Shown one piece after another: positions 1 through 8,989 of a stretch of DNA of 64,000 nt (its first letter is position 1; each line of letters begins with the position of its first letter). The DNA comes from Candidatus Lindowbacteria bacterium RIFCSPLOWO2_12_FULL_62_27. Lineage in GTDB: Bacteria > Lindowbacteria > 2-12-FULL-62-27. The position numbers were made by a program, and so were the translations under genes. Below the pieces are notes generated by a model. It was given only the letters and a program-made list of their open reading frames with translations, searched no databases and was not told the DNA's origin. The stretch lies in contig MFPR01000011.1 of assembly GCA_001784175.1 (NCBI GenBank), forward strand, positions 1 to 64,000, given 5' to 3'.

Positions 1-524
1 AACTTTTCCGATGCCGTTGGCAGTCTCATCTCACCTTGCACCAGATGATTATGACTCACAACCTCGAAAATTCACCCACAGGAAAACCGGAAGAGGCAAA
101 CATTCAAACGGGTTCGACTCTCCAAGCACAAACGCTTTCGGATTGCCTCTCTGCCCGTCTTTTTGCCCAAGGTTGGCTGGGTACGTCTCTTTGTTTCCAA
201 AACACCGGAGGCGGCTATCGTTTTTACATCTCCAACAATCTGCTCATGACCGAGGAGGAAATGGTCCGGCTCTACTCCCAGCGCTTCTGGATCGAAACCT
301 TCCATCAGGAAATCAAACAGCATCTCGGATTCCGCGAGGTCTTTATGCGATCTTGGATCGGCGTCCAAACACACTGGACGCTCGTCGCGATCGCGTACAA
401 TCTCATCGGCGTCGGATGTCGTCATTCCTCTGGAAGTTTTCGTCAGAAGATTTTCTCCTTTCGAGAGTCGATCATCCCCCGGGCGCTCTTCATTCTGTCC
501 AAAAAATCGCTCGCGCGGCGGTGA
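1..524 (+). mobile_element. DDE transposase, C-terminal fragment (IS4-like), cut by window edge
   Basis: The frame is open from the left window edge to a stop at 522-524. The recognisable part is the C-terminal half of a DDE transposase: a YRFYISNN strand, then RFWIETFHQEIKQHLGF, which carries the catalytic Glu region of IS4-type enzymes, then a helical HWTLVAIAYNLI segment. The first ~60 residues do not look like a normal transposase core, so the copy is probably degraded or rearranged. The only internal start (TTG at 36) is unlikely to be real. Terminal inverted repeats cannot be seen, because the left end lies outside the window and no matching right end is obvious. Confidence 0.6.
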
Positions 525-527
525 AAT

Positions 528-1088
528 GTGCCAAAGTCGAGTCAAGTAATAGACAATGCTGGACAATTTGGCGATTCCGTTCTGAAGGGTGTTTTACCGA
601 ATCAAAAAGCCAGCGAGAACAGTGTTGGTGGAAAAACATTAGGCCCTGCTGTTCCTCCCACTGAACAAGTGGTTATATGCGACACGTTCATCCTCGACCT
701 GATCGGCCAAGTGCGCGAAGCAGTCGCGGCGGGCTGGATCAAGCGCGACCTGCGGAAAGACCGTGACGACGATGACGACCACGGCCAGCGGAAGGGCGAC
801 GACAAGGGCAAGAAGAAAGGCCACGAGAAGGACGACGACGAAGGCGACGACAACGGGGTCGATGACGACCTGTCCGACGCGGACAAGCAGTTGCCCGGCG
901 TTGCGAAGGCGCTCATCAAGAAATTGACGAAGGCGCGCCGGGAGTGCCTGCGCGGTCGGTTTGGCGATGCGCGGGAGATGCTGCGGGCGCTTCTCAAGCA
1001 GGTGAACGCGCAGCGGGGCAAACACCTGACAGACGAGGCGTATTATCTGATCCGGTTCAACGCGGAGTTTCTGCTCGAGAAAATCTAG
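528..1088 (+). pseudogene. FIMAH-domain C-terminal remnant with Asp/Lys-rich insertion
   Basis: A 186-codon frame starts 3 nt after the transposase stop. The first ~45 residues are unremarkable. From about residue 50 to the end it resembles the helical FIMAH domain found at the C-terminus of secreted multidomain proteins: FILDLIGQVREAVAAGW, later KALIKKLTKARRECLRGRFG, then QRGKHLTDEAYYLI. A highly charged segment rich in Asp, Lys and Gly (about residues 76-117) interrupts the domain between its first and second helices. There is no signal peptide, so this is read as the tail of a larger exported protein whose 5' part was lost with the transposase insertion. Family recognition is from memory of the consensus. 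Confidence 0.45.
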
Positions 1089-1195
1089 TCCTTCTTGTTT
1101 GGGCGCCAATCATCGCCCTTAAGTAACCGCTTTTTTTTTGGTCCCATCTTTGTTAGTCTTTTCCGGAAGAGGGGAACAAAAGGAGAGCCGTCTTC

Positions 1196-1696
1196 ATGCC
1201 CATATCGTCAGCCCAACGGGAGCGACTGTCGATGGGCGTCAGCATATTCGAGGGGCTGGCGCCGTACGAGATTGACATCATCGCCGAGGCGCTGTATCCG
1301 CGCAGTCTCAAGGCCGGCGCCGAAATCATCCGCGAGGGATCCTTCAGCGAATGCATGTTCATTATTCTGAGCGGCAAAGTCCGTGTGGAGAAGGACATCA
1401 ACCGGACGCCGCGGCCGGTGTGGTATCTGAACGCCGGCGACTGTTTCGGCGAGATGTCGCTGTTCGACCGGCTGCCGCGGTCGGCCTCGGTGTATGCGGA
1501 CACGGACGTCGATATCCTTCTGATGTACCGGGTCGAGATGGAGGAGATGTTTGAGAGGCATCCGCACATCGCCTACCGGGTCATGATTCAGTTGTTCCGG
1601 ACCGTGAGCATCCGTATGCGCCAGGTGTTGGCGCAGCTCGGGCCGCCGACGCCCCAAGCGCCGGCGCCGGCCCCGGCCGCGTCGGCGAAGTCGTAG
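1196..1696 (+). CDS. Cyclic nucleotide-binding domain protein (no DNA-binding domain)
   Basis: 166 residues. A single CRP-type cNMP-binding beta-roll spans roughly residues 15-135. It includes the phosphate-binding-cassette-like stretch GDCFGEMSLFDRLPRSASV, with the Glu and Arg expected of nucleotide contacts. No helix-turn-helix follows; the C-terminus is a short Pro/Ala-rich tail. It therefore acts through protein contacts rather than as a transcription factor. An AGGAG ribosome-binding site lies about 10 nt before the ATG. It sits 14 nt upstream of gspE and is probably the first gene of the secretion operon, so a role in controlling secretion assembly or ATPase activity is a reasonable inference. 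The ligand is unknown. Confidence 0.8.
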   Translation: MPISSAQRERLSMGVSIFEGLAPYEIDIIAEALYPRSLKAGAEIIREGSFSECMFIILSGKVRVEKDINRTPRPVWYLNAGDCFGEMSLFDRLPRSASVYADTDVDILLMYRVEMEEMFERHPHIAYRVMIQLFRTVSIRMRQVLAQLGPPTPQAPAPAPAASAKS

Positions 1697-1710
1697 GCGG
1701 ACTCACTCCG

Positions 1711-3393
1711 ATGCCCATGGATCCCGTACATGCGTATCTGATCGAGAAGGGCATCCTCAAGAAAGCCGACTACGAGCGCGCCGCCGAAGCGGTGGAGCGC
1801 GGCGACGCCGAGATCAGCGAGTTGAACGGATACCTGATCAACAAGGAACTCCTCCGCATGGAGGACCTGCTGGCGGCGATGGCCGCCGTGATGAAACTGC
1901 GGCGGGTCGAAATCCGTCCCGGGAGCCTCGATCCGGCCCTCAAGACCATTTTTCCGATCAAACTTCTCACCAAACTCAACGTCGTCCCGGTCCTGCAGGA
2001 CGGCCCTCGGCTGGACGTCGCGATCAGCGATCCGATGCAGCTCATGGCGATCGACGATCTGCGCCTCTCGACCGACCTCGAGGTCCAGGCGGTGCTGGCC
2101 AAGCCCGAGGAGATCGAAGCCGCGCTCATCGAGTTCGGCGCGGACGTCGGCGCGGTGCGGCGGGCGCTGGCGGAACTGCAGGGCATCAGCGTGGGGGAGG
2201 GCGAGGACGATCCGCAGGCGGCGGAACGTCTGGCGAACGAAGCGCCGGTGGTGAAACTGGTGAACGGCATCCTCGAGCAGGCGGTGGAATCGCGGTCGAG
2301 CGACATTCACATCGAGCCGGAGGAGGACGCGCTGAACGTGAAATTCCGGATCGACGGCGTTCTCCAGATCGCGCACCAGCTGGACAAAAATCTGCGGTCG
2401 CTCGTTTCGTCCCGCCTCAAAATCATGGCCGGACTCGACATCGCCGAAAAGCGCCTTCCGCAGGACGGGCACATCCGGCAGAAACTCGGCAACCGCATCA
2501 TCGATTTCCGCATCTCGACGTTGCCGGTCGTCGGCGGCGAGAGCGTCGTGCTCCGCGTCCTCGACCGGCGGTCCGGCGAGGTCCCGCTGGAGAAACTGGG
2601 ACTTTTGCCCGAGATGAAATCTCAATTCGATCGCGTGCTGGGCGCGCCCAACGGCATTGTTCTCGTGACGGGTCCCACGGGCAGCGGCAAGACCACGACG
2701 CTGTACGCGGCGCTTCGGCGGCTGGCCGACGGGACGATGAAAATCCTGACGATCGAGGACCCGGTGGAGTTTCCGCTGAAGGGCGTCGCGCAGATGGAGG
2801 TCAAGCACAAGATCGGTCTCGATTTCGCCTCCGGCCTCCGCGCCGCTCTGCGGCAGGACCCGGACATCATTCTGGTCGGCGAGATCCGGGACAAGGAGAC
2901 AGCGGAGGTCGCGATCCAGGCGTCCCTGACCGGACATCTCGTGCTGGCGACGCTCCACACGAACGACGCGCCCAGCGCGGTCACGCGGCTGCTCGACATG
3001 GGCGTCGAGCCGTTTCTGGTTTCGGCGTCCCTCACGGCGGTCCTGGCACAGCGGCTGGTCCGCCGCGTGTGCGCGTCCTGCGGCGAGCGCGCCACGCCGC
3101 CCGAGCATCTGCTGAAATCGTTCGGCATCGAATCGCCGAATGGCGCGACGTACATGAAAGGCCGGGGCTGCCGGGAGTGCGGCCAGACCGGGTATCGGGG
3201 AAGGGTCGGGATATATGAACTTCTGGTTCTGACGGACGACCTGCGTCCGATGATCCTTCAGCGCGCCGATTACCGGAGGATCGGCGCGGTGGCGCGGCGG
3301 TCCGGATACCGGTATCTGCGGGATGATGGCGTGGAAAAATCCAAACTCGGCTGGACGACGCTGGACGAAATCGTCCAGATGGCGGGCGAGTAA
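1711..3393 (+). CDS. gspE: Type II secretion / type IV pilus assembly ATPase GspE
   Basis: 560 residues, normal length. An N-terminal GspE/MshEN-type domain occupies about residues 1-150. The AAA core has Walker A GPTGSGKT at 321-328, a Walker B region ILVGEIRD around Glu391, and the His-box LATLHTND. The family's tetracysteine zinc motif is intact: C454/C457 and C487/C490. It is the cytoplasmic hexameric motor that powers pseudopilus or pilus assembly through GspL. The stop abuts the start of gspL without a gap. By sequence alone it cannot be told from a PilB/MshE ATPase; the GspL-type neighbour favours type II secretion. No GspF/PilC partner is present in this window. Confidence 0.92.
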   Translation: MPMDPVHAYLIEKGILKKADYERAAEAVERGDAEISELNGYLINKELLRMEDLLAAMAAVMKLRRVEIRPGSLDPALKTIFPIKLLTKLNVVPVLQDGPRLDVAISDPMQLMAIDDLRLSTDLEVQAVLAKPEEIEAALIEFGADVGAVRRALAELQGISVGEGEDDPQAAERLANEAPVVKLVNGILEQAVESRSSDIHIEPEEDALNVKFRIDGVLQIAHQLDKNLRSLVSSRLKIMAGLDIAEKRLPQDGHIRQKLGNRIIDFRISTLPVVGGESVVLRVLDRRSGEVPLEKLGLLPEMKSQFDRVLGAPNGIVLVTGPTGSGKTTTLYAALRRLADGTMKILTIEDPVEFPLKGVAQMEVKHKIGLDFASGLRAALRQDPDIILVGEIRDKETAEVAIQASLTGHLVLATLHTNDAPSAVTRLLDMGVEPFLVSASLTAVLAQRLVRRVCASCGERATPPEHLLKSFGIESPNGATYMKGRGCRECGQTGYRGRVGIYELLVLTDDLRPMILQRADYRRIGAVARRSGYRYLRDDGVEKSKLGWTTLDEIVQMAGE

Positions 3394-4764
3394 ATGGCGC
3401 GGGAGGACCTCACGCTTGGTGTGGCCGTCGGCGAAGAGCAGGTGCATGGCGTGTGGATGGAGGGCGCGACGAAGGTCCGGTCGGAGGCCGTGCCGCTGGG
3501 GTTCCGGTCATTTGCCGACGCGCTGAAGGAACTGGTCGGCAAATCGCCTCGGGCGCCCGACTGCTTGGTTCTGGCGGTGCCGTTTCAACGGCTGCTCATG
3601 CGGAGCATCGAGATTCCGCCGGCGCCGGATTTGCCGCTGGGCCCGTTTGCCGAGCAGTTTGCGGCGACGGAGCTGCCGTATCCGATCGAGGAGGCCATCG
3701 TGGATTATTCGGTGGCGCAGACGCCCGGCGGCCGGCAGCTCATGCTCGTGGCGGGCCAGAAAAAGGATTTTGAGCCGTACCGGACGGCGCTGGAAACCAT
3801 CGAGGTCCCGAAACGCGTATCGATTCCGCTGACGCTGGCCTGTTTCAAGGCGGCGGACCTGCCGAAAGACGCTCCAAACGCGCTGTTCGTTTATTTCTGG
3901 CGTTCGAATCTCGAAATCCTGTGGTATTTTCACGGTCAGCCGAGATACTTGAGACTGGTTCCGATGCCGCTGGCGCGCGTGGTGGCCGGCGTGACGTCGC
4001 GGGACCCGGATTTTGTGGCGGCGCTGGCGGCGGAGCTTCGCGTTTCCGGAGAATTCATCCGCAAGCAGACCGGATCGGATTTGCGGCAGGTCTCGGCCAC
4101 GGTGGTGAGCGTCGATCGGCGGTTCGACGACCTGCCGACGCTGATTCAGCCCGATCTGCCCTTCCCGATCCGCTGCCGGCTTCTTGAGGGGCCGGAGGGA
4201 CTCATGCTGGCATCGGGCGCGTGCAGGGCCGTCCGCGCGGGCGACTGGGATTTGAATTTATTTGAACCGAAGAAATACAAGTCGGCCGAATCGGCGGCGC
4301 CGGCGGCGCGCGGCCGGGAGTGGATGGTCGTGTCGCTGGCGGCGATTCTCATCCTGCTGGTGCTGGCGACGGTCAAGACGCTGGTGGCGTACACGTGGGT
4401 CAAGAACGCGGAGGCGGAATCGCAGGCGATGTCGTCGGGCGGCGCGAACTCCGGAACGGTAGACGCACCCGCAGGCGCGGCCACGCAGCTCGCGGCGTTT
4501 TTGTCCGGCCCGGACGCGGTCGACGTCCTGGACCGGCTTGCCCGGGCTTTGCCGGAAGGCACGCAGATTCAGGACCTGACGATCGACGACGCGCAAGTTT
4601 CCATCCGGGGTCTCGCGGTGCGGTCGATGTCCGTCTATGAGGGTCTTTCCGAGGGCGGCTTTCGCGATATCCGTTTTCTTCAGGATGTCGTTCGCGCCGA
4701 GGGGTCGGACTTGGAGCAGTTCGGGCTGGCGGCGCGGCATCCTTTTGCGGCGGATGCCGAGTGA
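3394..4764 (+). CDS. gspL: GspL-like inner-membrane platform protein (PilM-PilN fusion)
   Basis: 456 residues. The N-terminal ~290 residues form an actin-like PilM/GspL cytoplasmic domain that would dock GspE. A single membrane span covers about residues 310-336. A periplasmic PilN-like segment follows, with the typical line LARALPEGTQIQDLTIDDAQVSIRG. This order (actin-like domain, membrane span, ferredoxin-like domain) is that of GspL, which equals PilM plus PilN in one chain. It begins directly after the gspE stop and ends 7 nt before gspM. Overall similarity to named GspL proteins looks low, so the call rests on architecture and position. Confidence 0.75.
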   Translation: MAREDLTLGVAVGEEQVHGVWMEGATKVRSEAVPLGFRSFADALKELVGKSPRAPDCLVLAVPFQRLLMRSIEIPPAPDLPLGPFAEQFAATELPYPIEEAIVDYSVAQTPGGRQLMLVAGQKKDFEPYRTALETIEVPKRVSIPLTLACFKAADLPKDAPNALFVYFWRSNLEILWYFHGQPRYLRLVPMPLARVVAGVTSRDPDFVAALAAELRVSGEFIRKQTGSDLRQVSATVVSVDRRFDDLPTLIQPDLPFPIRCRLLEGPEGLMLASGACRAVRAGDWDLNLFEPKKYKSAESAAPAARGREWMVVSLAAILILLVLATVKTLVAYTWVKNAEAESQAMSSGGANSGTVDAPAGAATQLAAFLSGPDAVDVLDRLARALPEGTQIQDLTIDDAQVSIRGLAVRSMSVYEGLSEGGFRDIRFLQDVVRAEGSDLEQFGLAARHPFAADAE

Positions 4765-4771
4765 GGCCGCG

Positions 4772-5341
4772 ATGTTCCTGAAACGGCGCGTGAAGGGATT
4801 GGCGGGACCGGCGGCGGCGCCGCCGGCCCACGCGGCCGGCACAGCCGGCGCGTCGAAGGACCGATTGCGGATCATGCTTTTGGCGGGCGTCGGGGTCTTG
4901 TGCCTCGCCTATTGGATCCGTGTACGGCCAATGCAGGTCGAGACGGAAGAAATATTGACTTCGATCGAGTCGGGCGCGGCTGATACCGGCGAACCCGACG
5001 TGGATTTTCCGGCGGCGGCCTATGTCGAATCTCCGGAGAAGGCGCTTGCGATGTTTTATGCGGACGTGGAAGCGCACGTAAAATCGGCCGGGATGTCACT
5101 CGAAAGCCGGCAGGTCCGGGTCGAGCCGGACGATCGATACCCGGCGACGCCGATCATTTTTGAAGGGCGCGCCAAAGGCCGATGGCAGGCCGTGACGCGG
5201 TTTGCGGGCCTTGTGAGGTCCGCCACGCCGCGGATCCGTCTGACGAGGCTGACGCTGAACCGCGGTTCGGACGGGCGGGACGTCGAGATATTCTTCGAAG
5301 CGCGCGCGCTGGCGATGCCCCGCGCCGGCGGTGAGGCGTGA
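4772..5341 (+). CDS. gspM: GspM/PilO-like inner-membrane protein
   Basis: 189 residues from ATG 4772. One membrane helix lies near residues 36-54 (LLAGVGVLCLAYWIRV), followed by a periplasmic domain with predicted alternating helix and strand, as in PilO/GspM. The frame is open further upstream, with an in-frame ATG at 4754 overlapping the gspL stop; 4772 is preferred because it avoids overlapping gspL coding sequence. The position between a GspL-type and a GspC-type protein is the main reason for the call. Sequence conservation in this family is weak. It would stabilise the inner-membrane platform. Confidence 0.6.
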   Translation: MFLKRRVKGLAGPAAAPPAHAAGTAGASKDRLRIMLLAGVGVLCLAYWIRVRPMQVETEEILTSIESGAADTGEPDVDFPAAAYVESPEKALAMFYADVEAHVKSAGMSLESRQVRVEPDDRYPATPIIFEGRAKGRWQAVTRFAGLVRSATPRIRLTRLTLNRGSDGRDVEIFFEARALAMPRAGGEA

Positions 5342-5922
5342 TGAAATTCGGCGCGGGATGGGAGCGGACGGTCCCCGGCGGCGTGGGGTTGGCGGTGCTT
5401 GCGGTATTCGGCTGGTCGGCGATCCGGGAACTGTCGGACCTTTCCGCGCGCATCTCCGGCGCCGGCGCGGTCGAAACGGAAAGGCCGCGGGCTGCCCGTC
5501 CGGCGGAATTTCTTGCCGACGAGATCGACACGCTGACGCTGAAGTGGTTCGGCGGGTCGGCGGTCAGGCCGGCGGACATCGTGCTGGCGCCGGTGGGCCG
5601 AAGAAGGATTCCAGTTCCGGAGCCGCCTCCGGAGGAGATGGCGGTTGTGGCCGAACCGATCGCGGAGACTGTGGCGGAGGTTGCAGCGCCCGAGGAGCCG
5701 GTGGAGCCGGCCGCGCTGTTTCCGGCCATGAAGTTGTCCGGGATATTCATCGGAGGCGCCGTGCAGTCGATCGTGGCGGAATTCGAGGGAACGAAGCGGA
5801 CGTTGGCGCTCGGCCAGGACATTCAGGGCTGGCGGTTGATTGACCTCCAGCGTTCCGCCGCCGTGTTCGAGTCGCCCGGCGGCCAGGTCGAAACCGTGCG
5901 GCTCTTCGCGAGCGCGCGATGA
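5341..5922 (+). CDS. gspC: GspC/PilP-like secretin-coupling protein
   Basis: 193 residues from ATG 5341; a GTG at 5338 is the alternative. The start overlaps the gspM stop (TGATG). There is one N-terminal membrane helix (about residues 14-31), then a Pro/Glu/Val-rich linker (about 95-125). The C-terminal homology-region-like domain runs from GIFIGGAVQSIVAEFEG through LALGQDIQGWRL, the pattern of GspC HR and PilP domains that bind the secretin N0 domain. The stop overlaps the gspD start by four bases. It should link the inner-membrane platform to the secretin. Confidence 0.65.
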   Translation: MKFGAGWERTVPGGVGLAVLAVFGWSAIRELSDLSARISGAGAVETERPRAARPAEFLADEIDTLTLKWFGGSAVRPADIVLAPVGRRRIPVPEPPPEEMAVVAEPIAETVAEVAAPEEPVEPAALFPAMKLSGIFIGGAVQSIVAEFEGTKRTLALGQDIQGWRLIDLQRSAAVFESPGGQVETVRLFASAR

Positions 5923-8888
5923 AAATGTCGTTGCGGGCCGTCGTCGCGTGCGCCGCGTGGTTGGCCCTGTGGCTTTGGCCATGCGGCGTTACGGCCGAGG
6001 TGATCGAGGGCGATGCGGTGCTGGACCAGGCGCGTCTCTTGATCGACGCGGGCCAGCCCGAATCGGCGCGGGAGATTTTGTCATCGTACATTTCAAGCGG
6101 GGGCGTTCAAAAGGATCACGCCGAGTATCTGGCGGCACTGACCTCTTTTGCGGACACCGACCCGGAGGTCCCGCGGCGGGCGGTCGAGACGTTCCGGAAA
6201 AAGTTTCCGAATTCAAAATACGCGCCGATGGCCATGTACCGCCTCGGCCAGTTTTACCGCGTGACGCTCCGGGACCCGGACCGTGCGATTCAGGTCTACT
6301 CGCAGTTCATTCAGCAATTTCCCAAGGAGACGCTGGCGCGCGACGCGCACCTGTGGCTGTCCTCGGCCCTCATCGACGGCGGGCAGTACGACCGCGCAGT
6401 TTCGACGATCCATCAGGCGCTGTCGATTTATGAATATTCGCCTCAGGACAGAAACGTCCTCGAGGGGTTGCTCGATTTTGCGAAGCAGAGCACGCAGAGG
6501 ACCGTTTCGAGCGCCGCCGGCGGCGTGACAGTCGACGTCCGGCCCTCCGTCGCGACCGCGCCGGCAGGCGCCGCGCCAGTCGAACCGGTCGAGGCGCCGG
6601 AACGCGTGCCCGCTCGCGATGTGCGCCCGGACCGGACCGCGCCTTCAGCGCCTACTGCGGACCGGCGCGCGGCGGCGGACAGGCTGGAATCGGAAACAGA
6701 GCCGGGCGTGCTGATGAATTATCGCGACGCCGACATTGATGATGTGTTGAATTCGCTCGCGGAGGAGCTGGGACTGACCTTCATCAAGGACGAGGAGGTT
6801 CAGGGCAAGATCACCGTCATCAACCCGCGCAAACTCACTTCGACCGAGGCCATGCACTTGTTCGAGTCCATTCTGGAACTCAAGGGGTACGCGATGGTCC
6901 GGTCGGGGTCCGTTTACAAGATTTTGCCGGCGCAGAAAAGCCACACGCGCGGCCTCGATGTGTATCCCTCGGAAACGCCGCCGCCGCGCGAGGACCGGCC
7001 GGTCACCAAGATCATCCGCCTGAACCAGGCGCTGGCGCAGGATGTCGTCCAAACGCTTCAGCCCCTCCTCGGCGACGCCGGGACCCTGCAGGCCGACCTT
7101 GCCAAAAATTCCATCATCCTCACCGGCATGGGCTCGAACGTGTTTCGGCTCGAGTCGGTGGCCCGGTCGATCGACGGGGCCGGCGCGTCGGACCAGCACG
7201 AGGCGGTGGCGCTGAAATTTCTGTCGGCCGCCGAGGCGCTGCCTCTGGTGCAGAGGCTTCTGGCGACCACGCAGCCGGAAAATCTTGGATCGCTGAAACT
7301 CGTTGCCGGCCCGACGCCCGTCTATCTGTTCGCGGTCGGCCCGATGGAGATGATTTTCAAAGTCCGCGACATCGTGAAATTGATCGATGTGCCCGGCTAC
7401 AAGGAGGAGTCGCTGAAAGTATACGCGCTCAAGCAGGCCAACGCGGAGAAACTCGCGGGATTTCTGGAGACGCTCCTCGCCAAGGGCCTCGCCGGGACGA
7501 CGCCCGAGGGCGCGCCGAGCCGGCCGGGCGTGGTGAGCGCGGACCGGATGACCAACAGCATCGTGGTCCTGGGCTCGCGCGCGTTTCACGACATCATCGG
7601 CCCGCTCATCGACCGGCTGGACTACGAGGGCTTCGCGGCGTTCCGGGTCCAGGTCATTCCGCTGAAACATGCGGGCGCGGCGGACTTGGCGCAGAAATTT
7701 GAAAACATTGTCGCGCGCGGAATGGGCCCGCGGGGCGAAGCCTACAGCAACCAGATTCTGATCCAGGCCGACGCGCGGCTGAACGCGCTCCTGATCGCGT
7801 CGACGTCGCAGTCTCTGTTGAAAACGCTCGGCAGTCTCGCTTCGGCGCTGGACCGGCCGGCCGAGGAGGGCGGGCCGCGGACGATGGTCTATTATCTGGA
7901 AAACGGCGACGCCACCAAGCTCGTGACGGTCCTGAGCGACATTTTCTCCCGAACCGAGGGGCAGACGGTGCAGCCCGCGAAAATCGTGGCGGACCAGGGG
8001 ACGAATTCGCTGGTCATCGTCGCCATGCGCGAGAATTACGAAGCGGTCATGGAAACGATCATGAAACTCGACATCGCGCCCTACCAGGTCCTCGTCGAAG
8101 CGATCATCCTCGAGGTCACGCTGGATGAGAGCACCGATTTCGGCGTCGACTGGACCTGGAAAAAATCCAACTTCGACGTCAATCTGCGCGACGCGTCACC
8201 GACGACCGGGCTCAAACAGGCGGTCCTCAAGGACCGCAAGACGCTCGACGGCCTCATCTACGCGCTTGTGTCCAAGGCCAACACGCGCGTCCTGGCGACG
8301 CCGCGCATTTTCGCCGCCAACAACCAGGAGGCCTCCATCCTCATCGGCGACGAGGTCCCCGTCAAAACCGGAACGACGACCACCACCACCGGCGTCACGC
8401 AGAACACATTCGAGTACAAGGATGTCGGCATCAAGCTCACCGTCAAGCCCCTCATCAACCGCAAGCGCCAGACGGCGATGACCGTCACGCAGGAGATCAA
8501 GTCGATCCGCGGCACCACCGTCAGCGGCGTCAGCTCGGAAAATCCGGTCTTTCAGTCGCGCCAGACCAAGACCAACGTCATGCTGGAGGACGGCCAGACC
8601 GCCGTCATCAGCGGGCTGATTCGGACCGAACGCACCAAACAGCGGAGCAAGGTCCCGCTCCTGGGTGATCTGCCGCTGGTCGGCGCCGCTTTCCGCAGCA
8701 CCTCGGAGGACGACGTGCGGACCGAACTCATGGTCTTCATCACGCCGACGGTGATCGTCTCCCAGAAGGAAATGAAAGCGGCGGTCAAGGCGCAGAAGAA
8801 GGGCGGCGAGGACGCCGGCTTCGGCCCCGCCGACCTCACCCCGGACACGCCGCGCACGAAGTTTCTGCAGGATTTTATTTTGAAGTAA
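5919..8888 (+). CDS. gspD: Secretin GspD/PilQ-type with N-terminal TPR region
   Basis: 989 residues, clearly longer than typical GspD (about 650-750). A signal peptide (about residues 1-27) precedes a tetratricopeptide-like helical region (about 30-195; e.g. YAPMAMYRLGQFYRV) and a Pro/Ala linker. The secretin N0 domain starts near residue 264 and several N-type domains follow. The pore-forming secretin core spans about 720-947 and contains RVLATPRIFAANN and the signature VPLLGDLPLVGAAFRS. It forms the outer-membrane channel. An ATGA overlap with gspC shows translational coupling. No pilotin gene was recognised. The TPR part may stand in for assembly factors or peptidoglycan contacts; that is inference. 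Confidence 0.9.
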   Translation: MKMSLRAVVACAAWLALWLWPCGVTAEVIEGDAVLDQARLLIDAGQPESAREILSSYISSGGVQKDHAEYLAALTSFADTDPEVPRRAVETFRKKFPNSKYAPMAMYRLGQFYRVTLRDPDRAIQVYSQFIQQFPKETLARDAHLWLSSALIDGGQYDRAVSTIHQALSIYEYSPQDRNVLEGLLDFAKQSTQRTVSSAAGGVTVDVRPSVATAPAGAAPVEPVEAPERVPARDVRPDRTAPSAPTADRRAAADRLESETEPGVLMNYRDADIDDVLNSLAEELGLTFIKDEEVQGKITVINPRKLTSTEAMHLFESILELKGYAMVRSGSVYKILPAQKSHTRGLDVYPSETPPPREDRPVTKIIRLNQALAQDVVQTLQPLLGDAGTLQADLAKNSIILTGMGSNVFRLESVARSIDGAGASDQHEAVALKFLSAAEALPLVQRLLATTQPENLGSLKLVAGPTPVYLFAVGPMEMIFKVRDIVKLIDVPGYKEESLKVYALKQANAEKLAGFLETLLAKGLAGTTPEGAPSRPGVVSADRMTNSIVVLGSRAFHDIIGPLIDRLDYEGFAAFRVQVIPLKHAGAADLAQKFENIVARGMGPRGEAYSNQILIQADARLNALLIASTSQSLLKTLGSLASALDRPAEEGGPRTMVYYLENGDATKLVTVLSDIFSRTEGQTVQPAKIVADQGTNSLVIVAMRENYEAVMETIMKLDIAPYQVLVEAIILEVTLDESTDFGVDWTWKKSNFDVNLRDASPTTGLKQAVLKDRKTLDGLIYALVSKANTRVLATPRIFAANNQEASILIGDEVPVKTGTTTTTTGVTQNTFEYKDVGIKLTVKPLINRKRQTAMTVTQEIKSIRGTTVSGVSSENPVFQSRQTKTNVMLEDGQTAVISGLIRTERTKQRSKVPLLGDLPLVGAAFRSTSEDDVRTELMVFITPTVIVSQKEMKAAVKAQKKGGEDAGFGPADLTPDTPRTKFLQDFILK

Positions 8889-8914
8889 CCCCGGCGGGTA
8901 ATCTTTCAAGGAGG

Positions 8915-8963
8915 GGATCCCCCCTCTCCCGCCATTGGCGGGAGAGGGTCGGGGTGAGGGTGG
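8915..8963. repeat. Dispersed palindromic repeat (copy 1)
   Basis: A 12-nt perfect inverted repeat (arms 8922-8933 and 8937-8948, loop ATT) is followed by a GGGTGAGGGTGG tail. The whole element recurs in reverse orientation at 50871-50917 with only a few differences. It lies between the convergent gspD and surface-protein genes and could work as a bidirectional terminator, but it has no U-tract. Confidence 0.75.
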
Positions 8964-8989
8964 CCCAGATGCTGTTGTCCTCTCACCTC

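Noticed and set aside
1588-3447. 619-codon minus-strand frame opposite gspE
   Set aside because: GC-rich antisense shadow with Arg/His/Asp-rich composition and no domain; gspE on the plus strand has all its motifs. The same applies to the long antisense frames at 17535-20627, 23683-27522 (upstream part) and 37576-40128.
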